Shown here in pieces: positions 8,166-18,334 of a DNA stretch of 64,000 nt (position 1 is the first letter of the stretch; the number at the start of each line of letters is the position of its first letter). The DNA comes from Leptospira_A sp046736045 (GTDB lineage Bacteria; Spirochaetota; Leptospiria; Leptospirales; Leptospiraceae), in NCBI RefSeq assembly GCF_046736045.1, contig NZ_CP177134.1:2852001-2916000 (forward strand). The letters are read 5' to 3'. Made by a program: the position numbers and the translations under genes. A model generated the notes under the pieces. The model was not told the origin of the DNA. It saw nothing but the letters and a program-made list of their open reading frames with translations, and made no database searches.

Positions 8166-9341
8166 CTAGAAATAGATACTATAACGTACATCCATCTTGA
8201 GATATTGCGGATCCAAACTTCTTGTCTGATAGCCCGGATCGTCCGGTCGTAGTCCCATAGACATTCCAGGCTTTTGCGGATTCGGGTCTTTTTTCTGATA
8301 CCCCGTGATAAGAATATGTGCAAGAGAAACCAAATATACAACTCCTACGATTGTCGCGGAAGTTTGCAGGGCAAGTTGTCTTTCTTTTACATTTTCAGTG
8401 TTGTAAGAATTGATCAAAGTACCTGCGTAATATGGTATGAAATTTGCGTTCGGATCCATCAACCGAAAGGCGGTCACAGTATTTGACTGAATTCGAAATT
8501 GTTCCCTGGAAGATTGATATAAGTCCTGTTTGTCGAGAGCATAGAGGCTTGTTCCTAGAAAGGCAATTAAGTATGCCGATCCGGTTTTTTCATCGCCCGC
8601 ATACAGATGACCCCATCCCGGCAAAAGAGCTTGTCTCCAAAATAGAGACCAAAGAGGCGGTGGCATATAACTCTGATTTGTTGTTTTGTTTGTCTCCGAA
8701 TTTACAGTCGAATCAGGATCTTTGTCCAAGGTGGAAGTCGAAGTGTCTATTGTCCCGTCGTCACTCAGTTTGGTGATGGAGCCGGACTGGATGGGAATCT
8801 CGACAGGTTCAGATTTGGGGTTTTCCAGAATTAGTTTGTAATCCTTGTTTTTGTTGAGTTTGGAAGAGTCAACTTTTGCAATGCTTGTTTTGTGATCCGG
8901 ACTTGTTTCCAGTTCCACCGGGATTTTTTTGCCGTCCTGAATGATATAGGCTTTTGTTCCTTCGTAAAAATTATCACCGGAAATTGTAAGTATATCTTTG
9001 CCTCCTTGCCTTTTGGCAAGAGCGGACTGCGAACCAATGATAGGTGAACTAATTTGACGTACAACCAATTCCTTCCAGGGAGAAAATTTCGCAATTTTTC
9101 TGAATTTATTCAATACTCCGATTCTGTAATTATAGACTCCTATTCCTAATGGAAAACTTGCAGATGAGCCGGAGGTTTCTTTTGTGAAAACTTTACCTTT
9201 CGCATCTTTCACTTCGACAGTATAACCTGTTGCGTTTTCAATCGGTTTCCATTGAATGGAATGATTTGTTTCCGCTAACAGGTTGATTGTTATCGATAAA
9301 AACAAAAAGAGGGAAATATATTTGAGAAAACTATTCTTCAT
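8166..9341 (-). CDS. Exported protein with FN3/IPT-like domains and a C-terminal membrane region
   Basis: A 391-residue protein with signal peptide (MKNSFLKYISLFLFLSITIN). Residues 25-100 read like a fibronectin type III strand pattern (IQWKPIENATGYTVEVKDAK), about 105-180 like an IPT/TIG sheet (LTISGDNFYEGTKAYII), and a Thr/Ser-rich linker follows. The C-terminal third begins LWRQALLPGWGHLYAGDEK-like, the signature of DUF5683-type membrane proteins, with two hydrophobic helices. The start at 9341 overlaps the upstream FecR gene by 11 bases. It is the last gene of the cyclase-FecR operon and probably a cell-envelope partner of FecR. Confidence 0.72.
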   Translation of the reverse strand: MKNSFLKYISLFLFLSITINLLAETNHSIQWKPIENATGYTVEVKDAKGKVFTKETSGSSASFPLGIGVYNYRIGVLNKFRKIAKFSPWKELVVRQISSPIIGSQSALAKRQGGKDILTISGDNFYEGTKAYIIQDGKKIPVELETSPDHKTSIAKVDSSKLNKNKDYKLILENPKSEPVEIPIQSGSITKLSDDGTIDTSTSTLDKDPDSTVNSETNKTTNQSYMPPPLWSLFWRQALLPGWGHLYAGDEKTGSAYLIAFLGTSLYALDKQDLYQSSREQFRIQSNTVTAFRLMDPNANFIPYYAGTLINSYNTENVKERQLALQTSATIVGVVYLVSLAHILITGYQKKDPNPQKPGMSMGLRPDDPGYQTRSLDPQYLKMDVRYSIYF

Positions 9342-11469
9342 ACTGAACGTCCGGGGATAATACCTCGACTTCCTCCAATATGGCATCCAGTTCCACTTTG
9401 AATGTAGATGTATTTTCCGCAGGTTTTTCCGAATCGGCAGATGCAACTGTCCAATGAAATTCACCTTCGTCTAACAAATCTAATTTTTTAAAATCTACTT
9501 GCGTTGTTTTTGCAAGCGTAGAATAAATTTCTTTTTTGCCATTGAACAATCGGAATCGGTATTCTTTGATTCCAGGCACTGGACTCCAGCGGAATCGGAT
9601 CGAATTCGATTTTGTCATATTCAAAATCTGACCGGGAGCAGGGAAAATTAATTTTGTATCCAGAATTTCAGGTGTTTCTTCCGAAATGGATTCGCCAGTA
9701 TCCAAATTTTTGGAACTTATTTGAGAATGAACAATTGTTAGTTTTTGTGATGCACTGGAAATCAGAATGGAATTGTCTGAATTTAATAAAGCGATTCTCC
9801 ATACATATTCTCCCGGTTCCAAATCCTTTACTGTGATTTTGTTTTGCGCAGTAGGGTATGATTTATGAATTTTAGAAAAGCCGGAATCGGTGGATATTTG
9901 CAGCTGATAGTTTCCTATCGAAGATAGTTTTTCCCAACCGAACGAAATCCCTCCGGTATAAACATCTTTCGATGAAATGGAGATATCTTCTTTGGGAAAA
10001 TGCAGCTTTATGGTTCCGAGAGTTTTGATTTCAAAGGAATTTGTTGAGGAAGATTCCCCAAGAGATCCGTCTTTGTTTTTTAAAATCACTTTCCAATAAT
10101 AGATATCCGGCCTTAATTTTTCCTTTAAATCCAAAATATTTCCATCAACCGATTTTTGTAAAATGACGGATTCGAATTTGGGAGATTGGGATAGAAGAAA
10201 TTCATGAGAAGATGACGATGCGGACCAGTTGAACCTGATTCCTTTCTTTTCAGCTAACACGAAATCGATGTTAGTTCCGGATGGAGGATTGAATAAATTG
10301 GGAGCTTTCGGTTTTTCCGAATCCATCACGCTGAAGCCATACGTTATGGAAGTGAGTTTCGTTCCCGAAGGATCGGTTGAAGTCACTCTCCAGAAATACT
10401 TACCTTTTCCCAGAGGGAAGGAAAGTGAATTCACCATTGTTGTTGTTGAATGGATCGGTTTTTCAAAATCATTGGTATCTGATATTTCCAATTTGTAATT
10501 GGAAGAAAGTTCGCTTTTTGTCCATAAAAAGTTTATATAAACGGTGTTTTCGTCCGTTCCTATTTTTTGCGAATTGGATGGAGATACAAGATCGACGGAC
10601 TTGGTTTTATAAATTGTAAATTTACGAATGGAGCTGGACTCTTCGTTTGATTTCAATCTCCAATAATAAACTCCTTCTTTCAGGGATTTTTTGAAACCGG
10701 TATTGGAAATTTTTTCGAAAACCACATTTCCCGTAAAACTACTGTTTTGTGCAATTTCAATTTTTGTATTTTTGTCGGATGGGTTTAATAAAAATTCAAA
10801 AGTAACCGGCAGGAAATTTTCCTGAGTATAGAAACGTGCCAAATCATTCGGTGAAGTTTGTTTCAATTCCTGTTTTTTAATTTCCAGTTTGCCGTCTTTG
10901 TCCTGGAGAGTTGCTTTTTCATCGGTGCCGATTTTTTGAGATTCTTTTCCTAGAGAAACGATTTCCGCCTCTCCTTTGTCTACGGAGATGGAAAGATTTT
11001 TGCCTTCTTCTTTGGAGAGTTTTACATCTCCGTTGCCCACTGAAACGGATGTGTCTCCCGTTTTGATCTGTATTTTGGAATCGCCTGAGTTGCCGTTATT
11101 TCCGGCAGAGAGAGAGCCGTATGCAAAATCAATATTCGTTTTGTCCTCATCTAAATTGAGAAGGATCATACTATTTTCATTTAACTGAATTTTGGTGCCG
11201 TCATTCAAAGTGATTTCCGCATCGGCAGCTGTGGCCGTTCGGATTGAGTCTTTATTACGCAAAGGAAAATGTTGTTCCATGTCTTCCCATACGACTCTGC
11301 TTGCATACTTTCTTTGAACGGTTCTTTGTTTGAATGTGATAGTGCCGATGATTTTCGCATCTCCCGCATCCAATCGTTTGGTCATTTCATAATATAATAA
11401 TCCCGATAATAGAAATAAAATTCCTATTTGCAATACGATGATCCATTTTTCAAAACGAGAGTAGCTCAT
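9331..11469 (-). CDS. Membrane-anchored FecR-domain protein with FN3-like repeats
   Basis: A 712-residue protein. One membrane helix at residues 11-27 (IIVLQIGILFLLSGLL) is followed by a FecR domain (about 45-200; DSIRTATAADAEITLNDGTK and LNENSMILLNL), which in other bacteria senses or transmits envelope signals. The rest is a string of about five FN3-like units, each with a YYWRL/YFWRV/YVWRIA strand. MSYSRFEKW at 11469 follows the cyclase stop by four bases; the frame extends to 11541 only inside the cyclase gene. The tandem arrangement with a cyclase suggests signal input from the periplasm. Confidence 0.85.
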   Translation of the reverse strand: MSYSRFEKWIIVLQIGILFLLSGLLYYEMTKRLDAGDAKIIGTITFKQRTVQRKYASRVVWEDMEQHFPLRNKDSIRTATAADAEITLNDGTKIQLNENSMILLNLDEDKTNIDFAYGSLSAGNNGNSGDSKIQIKTGDTSVSVGNGDVKLSKEEGKNLSISVDKGEAEIVSLGKESQKIGTDEKATLQDKDGKLEIKKQELKQTSPNDLARFYTQENFLPVTFEFLLNPSDKNTKIEIAQNSSFTGNVVFEKISNTGFKKSLKEGVYYWRLKSNEESSSIRKFTIYKTKSVDLVSPSNSQKIGTDENTVYINFLWTKSELSSNYKLEISDTNDFEKPIHSTTTMVNSLSFPLGKGKYFWRVTSTDPSGTKLTSITYGFSVMDSEKPKAPNLFNPPSGTNIDFVLAEKKGIRFNWSASSSSHEFLLSQSPKFESVILQKSVDGNILDLKEKLRPDIYYWKVILKNKDGSLGESSSTNSFEIKTLGTIKLHFPKEDISISSKDVYTGGISFGWEKLSSIGNYQLQISTDSGFSKIHKSYPTAQNKITVKDLEPGEYVWRIALLNSDNSILISSASQKLTIVHSQISSKNLDTGESISEETPEILDTKLIFPAPGQILNMTKSNSIRFRWSPVPGIKEYRFRLFNGKKEIYSTLAKTTQVDFKKLDLLDEGEFHWTVASADSEKPAENTSTFKVELDAILEEVEVLSPDVQYEE

Positions 11470-11473
11470 TGTT

Positions 11474-13462
11474 TTATTTATGCGTTCTCGTGAAGACTCC
11501 GTCCCATCCTTTTTCGGGAGGGTTCTCCTTGTACTCTTCACATCTTTCGATGAGCATTAAGGCAGCTTTGTCCTTTTTTCCTTTGGTTTTAATCGCTTTG
11601 TTCAACTTGGTTACGGCTTTAGCGAAATCTTTTTTAAGATAGAGTTTGAATCCTGCTTCGTATTCCGAAGCACTTTCCGCGATATGTTCTTCCACATCAT
11701 TGTTAAATGCGATCAGTTCGTAAAGTTTGACAGGTTCGTTTTTACCTTTTACCCGAACCAAATCGAGTTCTCTTGTGAAAAATTCATTTTGGATCAGTGT
11801 TTTTGTAGTTTCACTGATCAGTATATTTACACCGTAATCTTTTCCAGCGGCTTCGAGTCTTGCCGCTAAATTGACAGTGTCTCCCATCATTGTATAGGAA
11901 GCAAGAGCATCCGTCCCCATAAAACCAACCTTAGCTGGTCCGGTATTGAGTCCGATTCTTGCATCCATTTCCCGTGCTTCCTGGGTATAAAGATTGTTCT
12001 TTGTCCAATACTCCCTGAGATCTGCTAGCTTACGAACCATCTCAATGGATGCTTTGGCAGCTTTGTTCGGATGTCCTATGACTTCTACGGGAGCATTCCA
12101 GATTCCTACAATGGCATCCCCTATGTATTTATCCAGAACTCCGTCATTTTCTTTCAGAATAATCGTCATAGCGGAAAGATACTCGTTGAGTAATGCAGCT
12201 AAGTCTTCGGATTTCAACTGTTCGCTGATAGTTGAAAATCCGGCTACATCGGAAAAAAATGCAGTGATATTTTTTTCACTTCCCCGTTTCAGAGCAGCCA
12301 TGTCGATCATCGCTTCCTGCACCACTGTCGGATCAATCATAGATCCTAAAATGGATTTTACTTTTTCCCTTTCTTCCAAACCATGCGCCATTCCGGTGAA
12401 AGAGTGGGTCAGGATTCCCACTTCGTCTTTGGTCGCAGGTTTGATTTCCACATGAAAGTTTCCGCTTTCGATTTGTTTGGTGGCGCTCACCAACCGGATG
12501 ATCGGCGAGCTGATTGTTTTGGAGAAAAAGAAAACTATGATAACGGAAAGATTGAGAATGATCAGCAAAATATATATGTTTCTTCTTTGGATGATATATA
12601 CTTGTTCGAATGCGTCGCTTTCTTTGGCTGTGGAAACGATACCCAAACCGGCAAGCCCCATCTTTTTGAAGGAACCCAGATAGGACACATTGTCCGTGTC
12701 CGTATATTGATTTTGACCGTTATCGAGTTTACTTTCCAAAAGAAGTTTAACGATCGGGGAGCCGATCAGATTTTTGGAAGCAAGTACCATCTCCCGATCA
12801 GGGTGAGCGAGCAAGTCTCCTTTTTCATTGATGAGGAATGTAGTAGTAATCCCCGCCGTTTGGAATGCTTTCATAAATTCATTTGCATCCACATAAACCA
12901 ACACCAGCGAATTTCCTTTGTTCGTTTGAAACGGAATGCTGATTCCCAGAATGGGACTTAGGAAACCGGAACTTACATTCTGGACTACTGTGGCACCTGT
13001 TCCCGCACGAACGAATTCTTTTGCGAAGGAAGAATTGACCAGGTCGATTGTTTCCAAGGTGATATTGTTTTCGTTTAAGTATTTTTCATTATAGATTTTG
13101 TTTGTGACTTTGAGATTTTCTCCTTCTATATCTGCAACTGCCATATAGATGAAGTCCTGGTTGTTTTTGAAAAACAAATCAACGAATACACCTGTTTGGG
13201 GTTTGCTTAAGTTTTGTCCCAAGATGGTCGCCATATTATGAATTTTATATGCGATGGAATAAAATTCATTTTCCACTTTCTGACCGATAATACTTGCTAG
13301 CTGGAGATTGTTTTCCTGGATTCTTTTTTCCGAATCGTCCTTAAAAAATCCGGATGCTAAAAAAATCATCGATGATAATCCCAGGACGATAATCACGGAA
13401 ATCATGGAAATCAGTTTTAATCGAATGGTCCAAGCGGAAGGTTTGAATTGATTTTCTGACAT
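11474..13462 (-). CDS. Class III adenylate/guanylate cyclase with Cache sensor and HAMP
   Basis: A 662-residue transmembrane cyclase that should form cyclic nucleotide from NTP in the cytosol. Order: membrane helix 15-37, periplasmic dCache-like sensor (about 40-290, with VLVYVDANEFMKAF), helix 296-316 (IYILLIILNLSVIIVFFF), HAMP, cyclase domain from about 388. Metal-binding Asp residues lie in AFFSDVAGFS and KYIGDAIVGIW; the transition-state Asn/Arg are in MMGDTVNLAARLE. The MMGD and surrounding pattern favour ATP. A short C-terminal TPR-like tail follows. First gene of the cyclase-FecR operon. Confidence 0.9.
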   Translation of the reverse strand: MSENQFKPSAWTIRLKLISMISVIIVLGLSSMIFLASGFFKDDSEKRIQENNLQLASIIGQKVENEFYSIAYKIHNMATILGQNLSKPQTGVFVDLFFKNNQDFIYMAVADIEGENLKVTNKIYNEKYLNENNITLETIDLVNSSFAKEFVRAGTGATVVQNVSSGFLSPILGISIPFQTNKGNSLVLVYVDANEFMKAFQTAGITTTFLINEKGDLLAHPDREMVLASKNLIGSPIVKLLLESKLDNGQNQYTDTDNVSYLGSFKKMGLAGLGIVSTAKESDAFEQVYIIQRRNIYILLIILNLSVIIVFFFSKTISSPIIRLVSATKQIESGNFHVEIKPATKDEVGILTHSFTGMAHGLEEREKVKSILGSMIDPTVVQEAMIDMAALKRGSEKNITAFFSDVAGFSTISEQLKSEDLAALLNEYLSAMTIILKENDGVLDKYIGDAIVGIWNAPVEVIGHPNKAAKASIEMVRKLADLREYWTKNNLYTQEAREMDARIGLNTGPAKVGFMGTDALASYTMMGDTVNLAARLEAAGKDYGVNILISETTKTLIQNEFFTRELDLVRVKGKNEPVKLYELIAFNNDVEEHIAESASEYEAGFKLYLKKDFAKAVTKLNKAIKTKGKKDKAALMLIERCEEYKENPPEKGWDGVFTRTHK

Positions 13463-13478
13463 TTGGTTGATGTTTCCT

Positions 13479-16400
13479 TTAATCGCAACTTACTGTGGAA
13501 GGCACAGGGATTCTATATTTGGCAGATAGATAACAACGGATTTTATTTTGATCGGATACGCCTAAGGCGGTATTGAAATAAATGACTTCTGAAATTTGTC
13601 CGTTCTGAAAATAAACGGGCATACCGCTTGTTTGATTGTATCCTATCGTATAATACTGGGGAGCGGAAAATGCCGCCAGAGAAGTAAGCCCCGAAGTATA
13701 AGAGCCGGTTTGGTTGTAAAAGTTCGCGGTGGAATTGGCTCCGGTAATGAGCGCTTCTCCGATATAACTGGTGCTCAAGGCAAATCCGAGACTGATTATG
13801 ACATTGTTTCCGCAACTTGCAAGAAGGAAACGGTTTGAGGTATCATAGTAGAGTTCCTGTCCTCCTCCGCAAACGGCATTGCCCGGATGGAAATTGGCAA
13901 TTTCACTGGAGGCGTTTGTATTTGCAGTTTGGAATATGTAATAGATGCTTGCGTCCGTTCCGCCTGTTAGGTTGTTTCCGTTGCTTGTAAAAAATGCATT
14001 TGTTGCAAATTGTACGGTTGGTTGTCCTCCGATTCCGGAAAGGATATAACTCAATGTTCCGGTAGATGCGGCGGTATTGGCGCCTCTGGGGCCTGAGTCT
14101 TTCCAGGTGGCGCCGGTAAAAGATCCTCCGGAAAGGCCTGAGTCTCCTCCGAGCGAACCTGCTTGCAAGTGCAAGGATAGAGTATGTGATGTGTTAGCTG
14201 CTATGTCAACGGCACCCGTCACTTGGAAAGGATGGAATCCTGTCAGATGTTGGATCTGTGAGTCGGAGAGTGCTACTTCATAAACGCGGGCATCATCGAT
14301 CTCTCCCGTGAAAGGCGCTGATCCGAGAGGGTTCGGGTGGTTTCCGACGGAAATATAGCTGCTCCCCGTATTTGGTGCGTTAGGTGTGACCGTCGGAGAA
14401 GGAGAATTATTGTCTTTGACTTTGATCCCGTTCCAGAAAATATCCCAATCCCCGTTGTTCCCTCGGAAAGCAACATGAGTCCATACGTTTAGCGAAACCT
14501 TTTGGGTGCTGCATGCCAATTGAATTCCGCCTAATATCCCGCAGACTTCTCCGTTTGACCCGAGATACATCGTATATCCGGTCAAACTGGAATTTCCATT
14601 GTTTATGATCACATTTTCGGCGTTCATCGTAGTAGGTTTGATCCATGCACTCAGAGTCACCGTTGCCGTTTGGGCTGTGGGTAAAGTCGAATTGGTCTGG
14701 TTGTAATAATGCCCTCCGGATGTAAACCGGTCTGCGCCGCCTGCAATTCCGAATCGGTCAGTTGCACTGACTGTTGTTCCGAATCCCTGGATATCAAAAT
14801 CAAATCCGCTCGTGTCTACGCCGGAAGCGTTCAAATTGTATCTTGCACGAAGACCCGTCGGGATATTTACGGAAAGATAACCTATCTGAATATCCCCCAG
14901 TGCCGCATTATAAATTCTGACTCCGTCCACTTTGCCTGGAAAATAATCCGAGGTTCCTATCCTTCTTCCAATTCTCAATTCACCGCCTAATGTGGTATTG
15001 GCTATGGCGACGGTTCCCGATCCGAGTGAATTTCCGTTCACGAATATTTCACCTGTGGTTCCTGAAAATCGCGAACAGATATGAATCCATGTATTTAAAG
15101 GAAGAGTGATCGTTTTGTCAAGGGAAGGGGTGCCGAATGTATTTAGAGAAAGTATCGTATTTGTTCCGTTATATGTATAAACAAGTTCGGTTCCTTGCCC
15201 AGTGCTTTGGGTTCCGTAACTCAAAACAGGATAGATATCGGTAACTACAGAGGGTTGTTTGTTGAAACTTGTCCAGGAACATAATGTCCTTGCAGTTGCT
15301 CCTGAAGGAAGTCCTGAATCCGTTGTTGTAAAATATTGACTGGAACCGTCGAGCCTGGGCGCACCACTCGCATCCGCATCCGAACCTGTTACAAAGCCTG
15401 CACTTCCCGAATTGGTAAGGTTTGCCAATTGGCTGCCCGAATCACTTAATGATCCTCCGGAAAAATCATATCTGCGTAGAAGTCCGCCCGTATTGAAACC
15501 GGTTGTAGAAATATAAAAGCTACCTGATGCGGAATAAGCCATGGATTGTCCGCCGGAATCCGTAACTGCATTCAATACTTTGATTTTGTAATTGGTTCCA
15601 TACCATAAAGTTCCGCTTACTGTCAGATCGATTCTGTTTTGTAATGTGGCATTGGAAGCTGCAGATAAGGGGAGACAACTTACAAAATCATTCATGGAAA
15701 CTTGGAAGTTGCCGGTGCAGGTTTTGGTGCCTCCGTTGAATGTGACGGAAGCCGCGGCAATATTTTTATTAAAATTCACATATATGATGGTCGGTGAACC
15801 GGAGTTAGCTGTTGCATCACCAGGAGTCGTAAACGAAATCGCAGGAGTACAGGAAAGAGTCGCCGCTACTTCCAAATTTCCGATAGATGCATTTGCAGAA
15901 CCGGAAGTATAAGTGCAGTTTTGATTGGTCGGGGGAGTGGGAATCGTCAGGTTGTAACTACCTGAAATGGGAACCGGAAATGAATACACTCCGTTTCCCG
16001 CAACCGTCCTGGAATTGTTTTGTACGGTTTCCGTAATTGTAAATCCGGAAGCATAACCTTGTACTGTCACAAGCACACTCGGTGAATCAATACAATTGAC
16101 GGTAACAGTGACTGCGGAATTGGCAATCGTTCCCGATCCTGCTACCGCAGTACAATACTTAGATGGGCCACCGGCCGTAACCTGTGGATTGCTGATGACG
16201 TAGATATTATAGTTTGATCCGCTGTTTACGTTGCCAATTGCTTGGGTCATTCCTGAATTTGCAGGAGGAATGGTGAGTGCCGGAGTGGCTGAGTTCAGTC
16301 CCAAAACCAAATTTCCAAATTCACTTGTACTGAACCCTGTCACCTGGATATTGACCGGATATGAATTTGCAGTGCAAGTGATATCCACGCCGCTTACATT

Positions 16401-17555
16401 CGCTCCGTTGATTGTTCCTGTTGCTGATGAAACGGCACAAGTTTGCCATACGCTTGGGCCGGAAGGTTGAACGGAGGGAGTGACCGTATAATTTGTTCCA
16501 TGCGGAAGACTGAAGGCATAGGTTGTGCTTCCCGCAGGTATGCTTTGTGTCAATCCTCCTGCGGTCAGAGTGAATCCGTTTCCAAGTAGTCCCGTAATGG
16601 TTCCACTCAATGTATAATTGAAAGGAGAACAATTGATTTGAACAATCACATCCCCACCACCTACATTGCCTGTGCCTCCAACCGGTGTACATGTATGAAT
16701 CGTAGGACTTGCTGAAACAGTAACGTTGTAAGCCGCTCCGCTTGTAAGTGTGGTAAGGATGGCGGATGCGCTGGAAGATCCGAGTGCGTAGGTATTGATC
16801 GCAGTGATGTCTACGATCGCATTGGCGGACTCCCTTACATCCACCGTACCGGTATAAGGTGTCGCAAGCCCCGTGACATAGGCACGTACATTATAAGTAT
16901 TGGTAACACAAGTATATGCGATTGAAATTTTTCTGGGAAGAGGAGGAGCTACTGTCCCTGTCGTGGATGCAGGCACATTTGCCGTGCAAGTCTGCCATAC
17001 ATTGATGGGTTGATTTCCGACTGTTATGTTGTAAGTCGAACCGGATGCGAGAGGAATGGAAAAGGAAGCGGTTCCGTTTCCGCTAACAGAGAGGGAGTTT
17101 CCGCCGTTATTCAAAAAGCTGAGTCCTGATCCCAAAAGGCCTGTTAGGCTGACCTCAATCAATGCGGCGTCCGCACATGTTACCGAGACCGTCATTGCAT
17201 CACTTGTGCCGATAGTTCCTTTCGTTCCCGCGATAACGCAATCCTGTCCTCCGTCCGTTCCTGTAGGATAGGAACTTACGATTACTTCGTAAGTATCTCC
17301 TTCTTTGAATTGTTTTTTAAATTGAAAATTTCCATTGGAATCAATCGGTAAAATCTCATCCGCATTCTGAAGTTTTAAACCTGAGTATCCGGAGAGTCCG
17401 GAAGCGGTTCCCCCGAGGACGAATGTTTTGGTTTTTGAAAAGCCGAGTAAGGAAGCTAAAAAATCAAAGTCTTTTGCAACTGACCAGTTAAAGACGGAAG
17501 TACATCCGATTTGAGTGCAAAAAGCTAGAAAAATAAGAAAGTATGTCTTTTTCAT
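13479..17555 (-). CDS. Large LamG-domain lipoprotein
   Basis: A 1358-residue surface-type lipoprotein. The signal peptide with lipobox is MKKTYFLIFLAFCTQIGC. About seven repeats of roughly 85 residues follow (to about 560), each ending in a Cys-containing VNC/CTCA strand and containing YNITV or YNVTV; a Big-like domain lies near 565-680 (FTTPGDATANSGSPTIIYV). Two concanavalin/LamG domains follow (about 690-890, DGVRIYNAALGDIQI; about 900-1110, DDARVYEVALSDSQI) and a third lectin-like end. LamG folds bind glycans or proteins, so adhesion is plausible. The start is at the lipoprotein methionine 17555, not at 17672. Divergent from creB. Confidence 0.85.
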   Translation of the reverse strand: MKKTYFLIFLAFCTQIGCTSVFNWSVAKDFDFLASLLGFSKTKTFVLGGTASGLSGYSGLKLQNADEILPIDSNGNFQFKKQFKEGDTYEVIVSSYPTGTDGGQDCVIAGTKGTIGTSDAMTVSVTCADAALIEVSLTGLLGSGLSFLNNGGNSLSVSGNGTASFSIPLASGSTYNITVGNQPINVWQTCTANVPASTTGTVAPPLPRKISIAYTCVTNTYNVRAYVTGLATPYTGTVDVRESANAIVDITAINTYALGSSSASAILTTLTSGAAYNVTVSASPTIHTCTPVGGTGNVGGGDVIVQINCSPFNYTLSGTITGLLGNGFTLTAGGLTQSIPAGSTTYAFSLPHGTNYTVTPSVQPSGPSVWQTCAVSSATGTINGANVSGVDITCTANSYPVNIQVTGFSTSEFGNLVLGLNSATPALTIPPANSGMTQAIGNVNSGSNYNIYVISNPQVTAGGPSKYCTAVAGSGTIANSAVTVTVNCIDSPSVLVTVQGYASGFTITETVQNNSRTVAGNGVYSFPVPISGSYNLTIPTPPTNQNCTYTSGSANASIGNLEVAATLSCTPAISFTTPGDATANSGSPTIIYVNFNKNIAAASVTFNGGTKTCTGNFQVSMNDFVSCLPLSAASNATLQNRIDLTVSGTLWYGTNYKIKVLNAVTDSGGQSMAYSASGSFYISTTGFNTGGLLRRYDFSGGSLSDSGSQLANLTNSGSAGFVTGSDADASGAPRLDGSSQYFTTTDSGLPSGATARTLCSWTSFNKQPSVVTDIYPVLSYGTQSTGQGTELVYTYNGTNTILSLNTFGTPSLDKTITLPLNTWIHICSRFSGTTGEIFVNGNSLGSGTVAIANTTLGGELRIGRRIGTSDYFPGKVDGVRIYNAALGDIQIGYLSVNIPTGLRARYNLNASGVDTSGFDFDIQGFGTTVSATDRFGIAGGADRFTSGGHYYNQTNSTLPTAQTATVTLSAWIKPTTMNAENVIINNGNSSLTGYTMYLGSNGEVCGILGGIQLACSTQKVSLNVWTHVAFRGNNGDWDIFWNGIKVKDNNSPSPTVTPNAPNTGSSYISVGNHPNPLGSAPFTGEIDDARVYEVALSDSQIQHLTGFHPFQVTGAVDIAANTSHTLSLHLQAGSLGGDSGLSGGSFTGATWKDSGPRGANTAASTGTLSYILSGIGGQPTVQFATNAFFTSNGNNLTGGTDASIYYIFQTANTNASSEIANFHPGNAVCGGGQELYYDTSNRFLLASCGNNVIISLGFALSTSYIGEALITGANSTANFYNQTGSYTSGLTSLAAFSAPQYYTIGYNQTSGMPVYFQNGQISEVIYFNTALGVSDQNKIRCYLSAKYRIPVPSTVSCD

Positions 17556-17659
17556 AGCGGGGTATTTTTTAGTAAATTCATTCACGGGAGTGTGGGCAAT
17601 CAGAAAATCTGGGATTTTCTTGCTCTTTCCATCACTTCCCGGATTCTTATCAAAGAGCG

Positions 17660-18334
17660 ATGGCGAAGACAATTCTTATCATTGAAGACGAACCCGGTAT
17701 ATTAGAAACCATTCAAATTGCATTGGAAGCCGAAGGTTTTTCGTGTATTTCAGCTATGACAGGAAGAGAAGGGATTTCTCTTGTGAATGAGACTCTGAGT
17801 TTGATTCTTTTGGATGTCGGTCTTCCCGATCAAACCGGTTTTGATGTTTTGAAACAGATCAGAAATCATTTCGATACCCCGGTGATTTTGTTAACTGCAA
17901 GGAATGCGGAGATAGACAAAGTCGTTGGACTCGAGTTAGGTGCTGATGATTATGTGGTCAAACCGTTTAGTCCCAGGGAACTGACTTCCCGAATCCGTGC
18001 TGTATTGCGCAGATACGGACCTAAGGATAAAAAAGAGGAAGCTGTTCTATTTTTGCCTGATGAAAAAAAGAAAATCATTTATTATGCGGGCAAGCCGCTT
18101 CCACTTTCTCCTTATGAATACAAAACTCTGATTTTATTTCTGCATCACCCGGGAAGGATATTCACGAGGGAAGAAATCATGGACAGAGTTTGGACGGAAC
18201 CGGAAGATAGTTTCGATCGGGCGGTGGACACTGTAATCAAAAATATCCGCGCCCGCCTAAAGGAAGTTCGATCCGATCTGGACCCGATTGAAACCAGAAG
18301 GGGACAGGGTTACGGATTAAAGGAAAATTTATGA
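17660..18334 (+). CDS. creB: CreB-like response regulator (OmpR family)
   Basis: A 224-residue receiver plus winged-helix DNA-binding regulator. The phosphoacceptor Asp is in LILLDVGLPDQTGFD (about residue 53), with acidic residues EDE at 9-11, Thr in LLTARN and Lys in VVKPFSPRE. The C-terminal winged helix ends DTVIKNIRARLKEVR and RRGQGYGLKE. The assignment to CreB rather than a general OmpR member rests on the following creC- and creD-like genes. Its stop overlaps the creC ATG (ATGA at 18331-18334). In gamma-proteobacteria CreBC responds to growth and cell-wall stress. Confidence 0.88.
   Translation: MAKTILIIEDEPGILETIQIALEAEGFSCISAMTGREGISLVNETLSLILLDVGLPDQTGFDVLKQIRNHFDTPVILLTARNAEIDKVVGLELGADDYVVKPFSPRELTSRIRAVLRRYGPKDKKEEAVLFLPDEKKKIIYYAGKPLPLSPYEYKTLILFLHHPGRIFTREEIMDRVWTEPEDSFDRAVDTVIKNIRARLKEVRSDLDPIETRRGQGYGLKENL

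Noticed and set aside
13596..17271. Many plus-strand open frames opposite the LamG lipoprotein gene
   Set aside because: They are shadows of a Thr/Ser/Gly-rich coding strand, lack ribosome binding sites and show no protein-family likeness.
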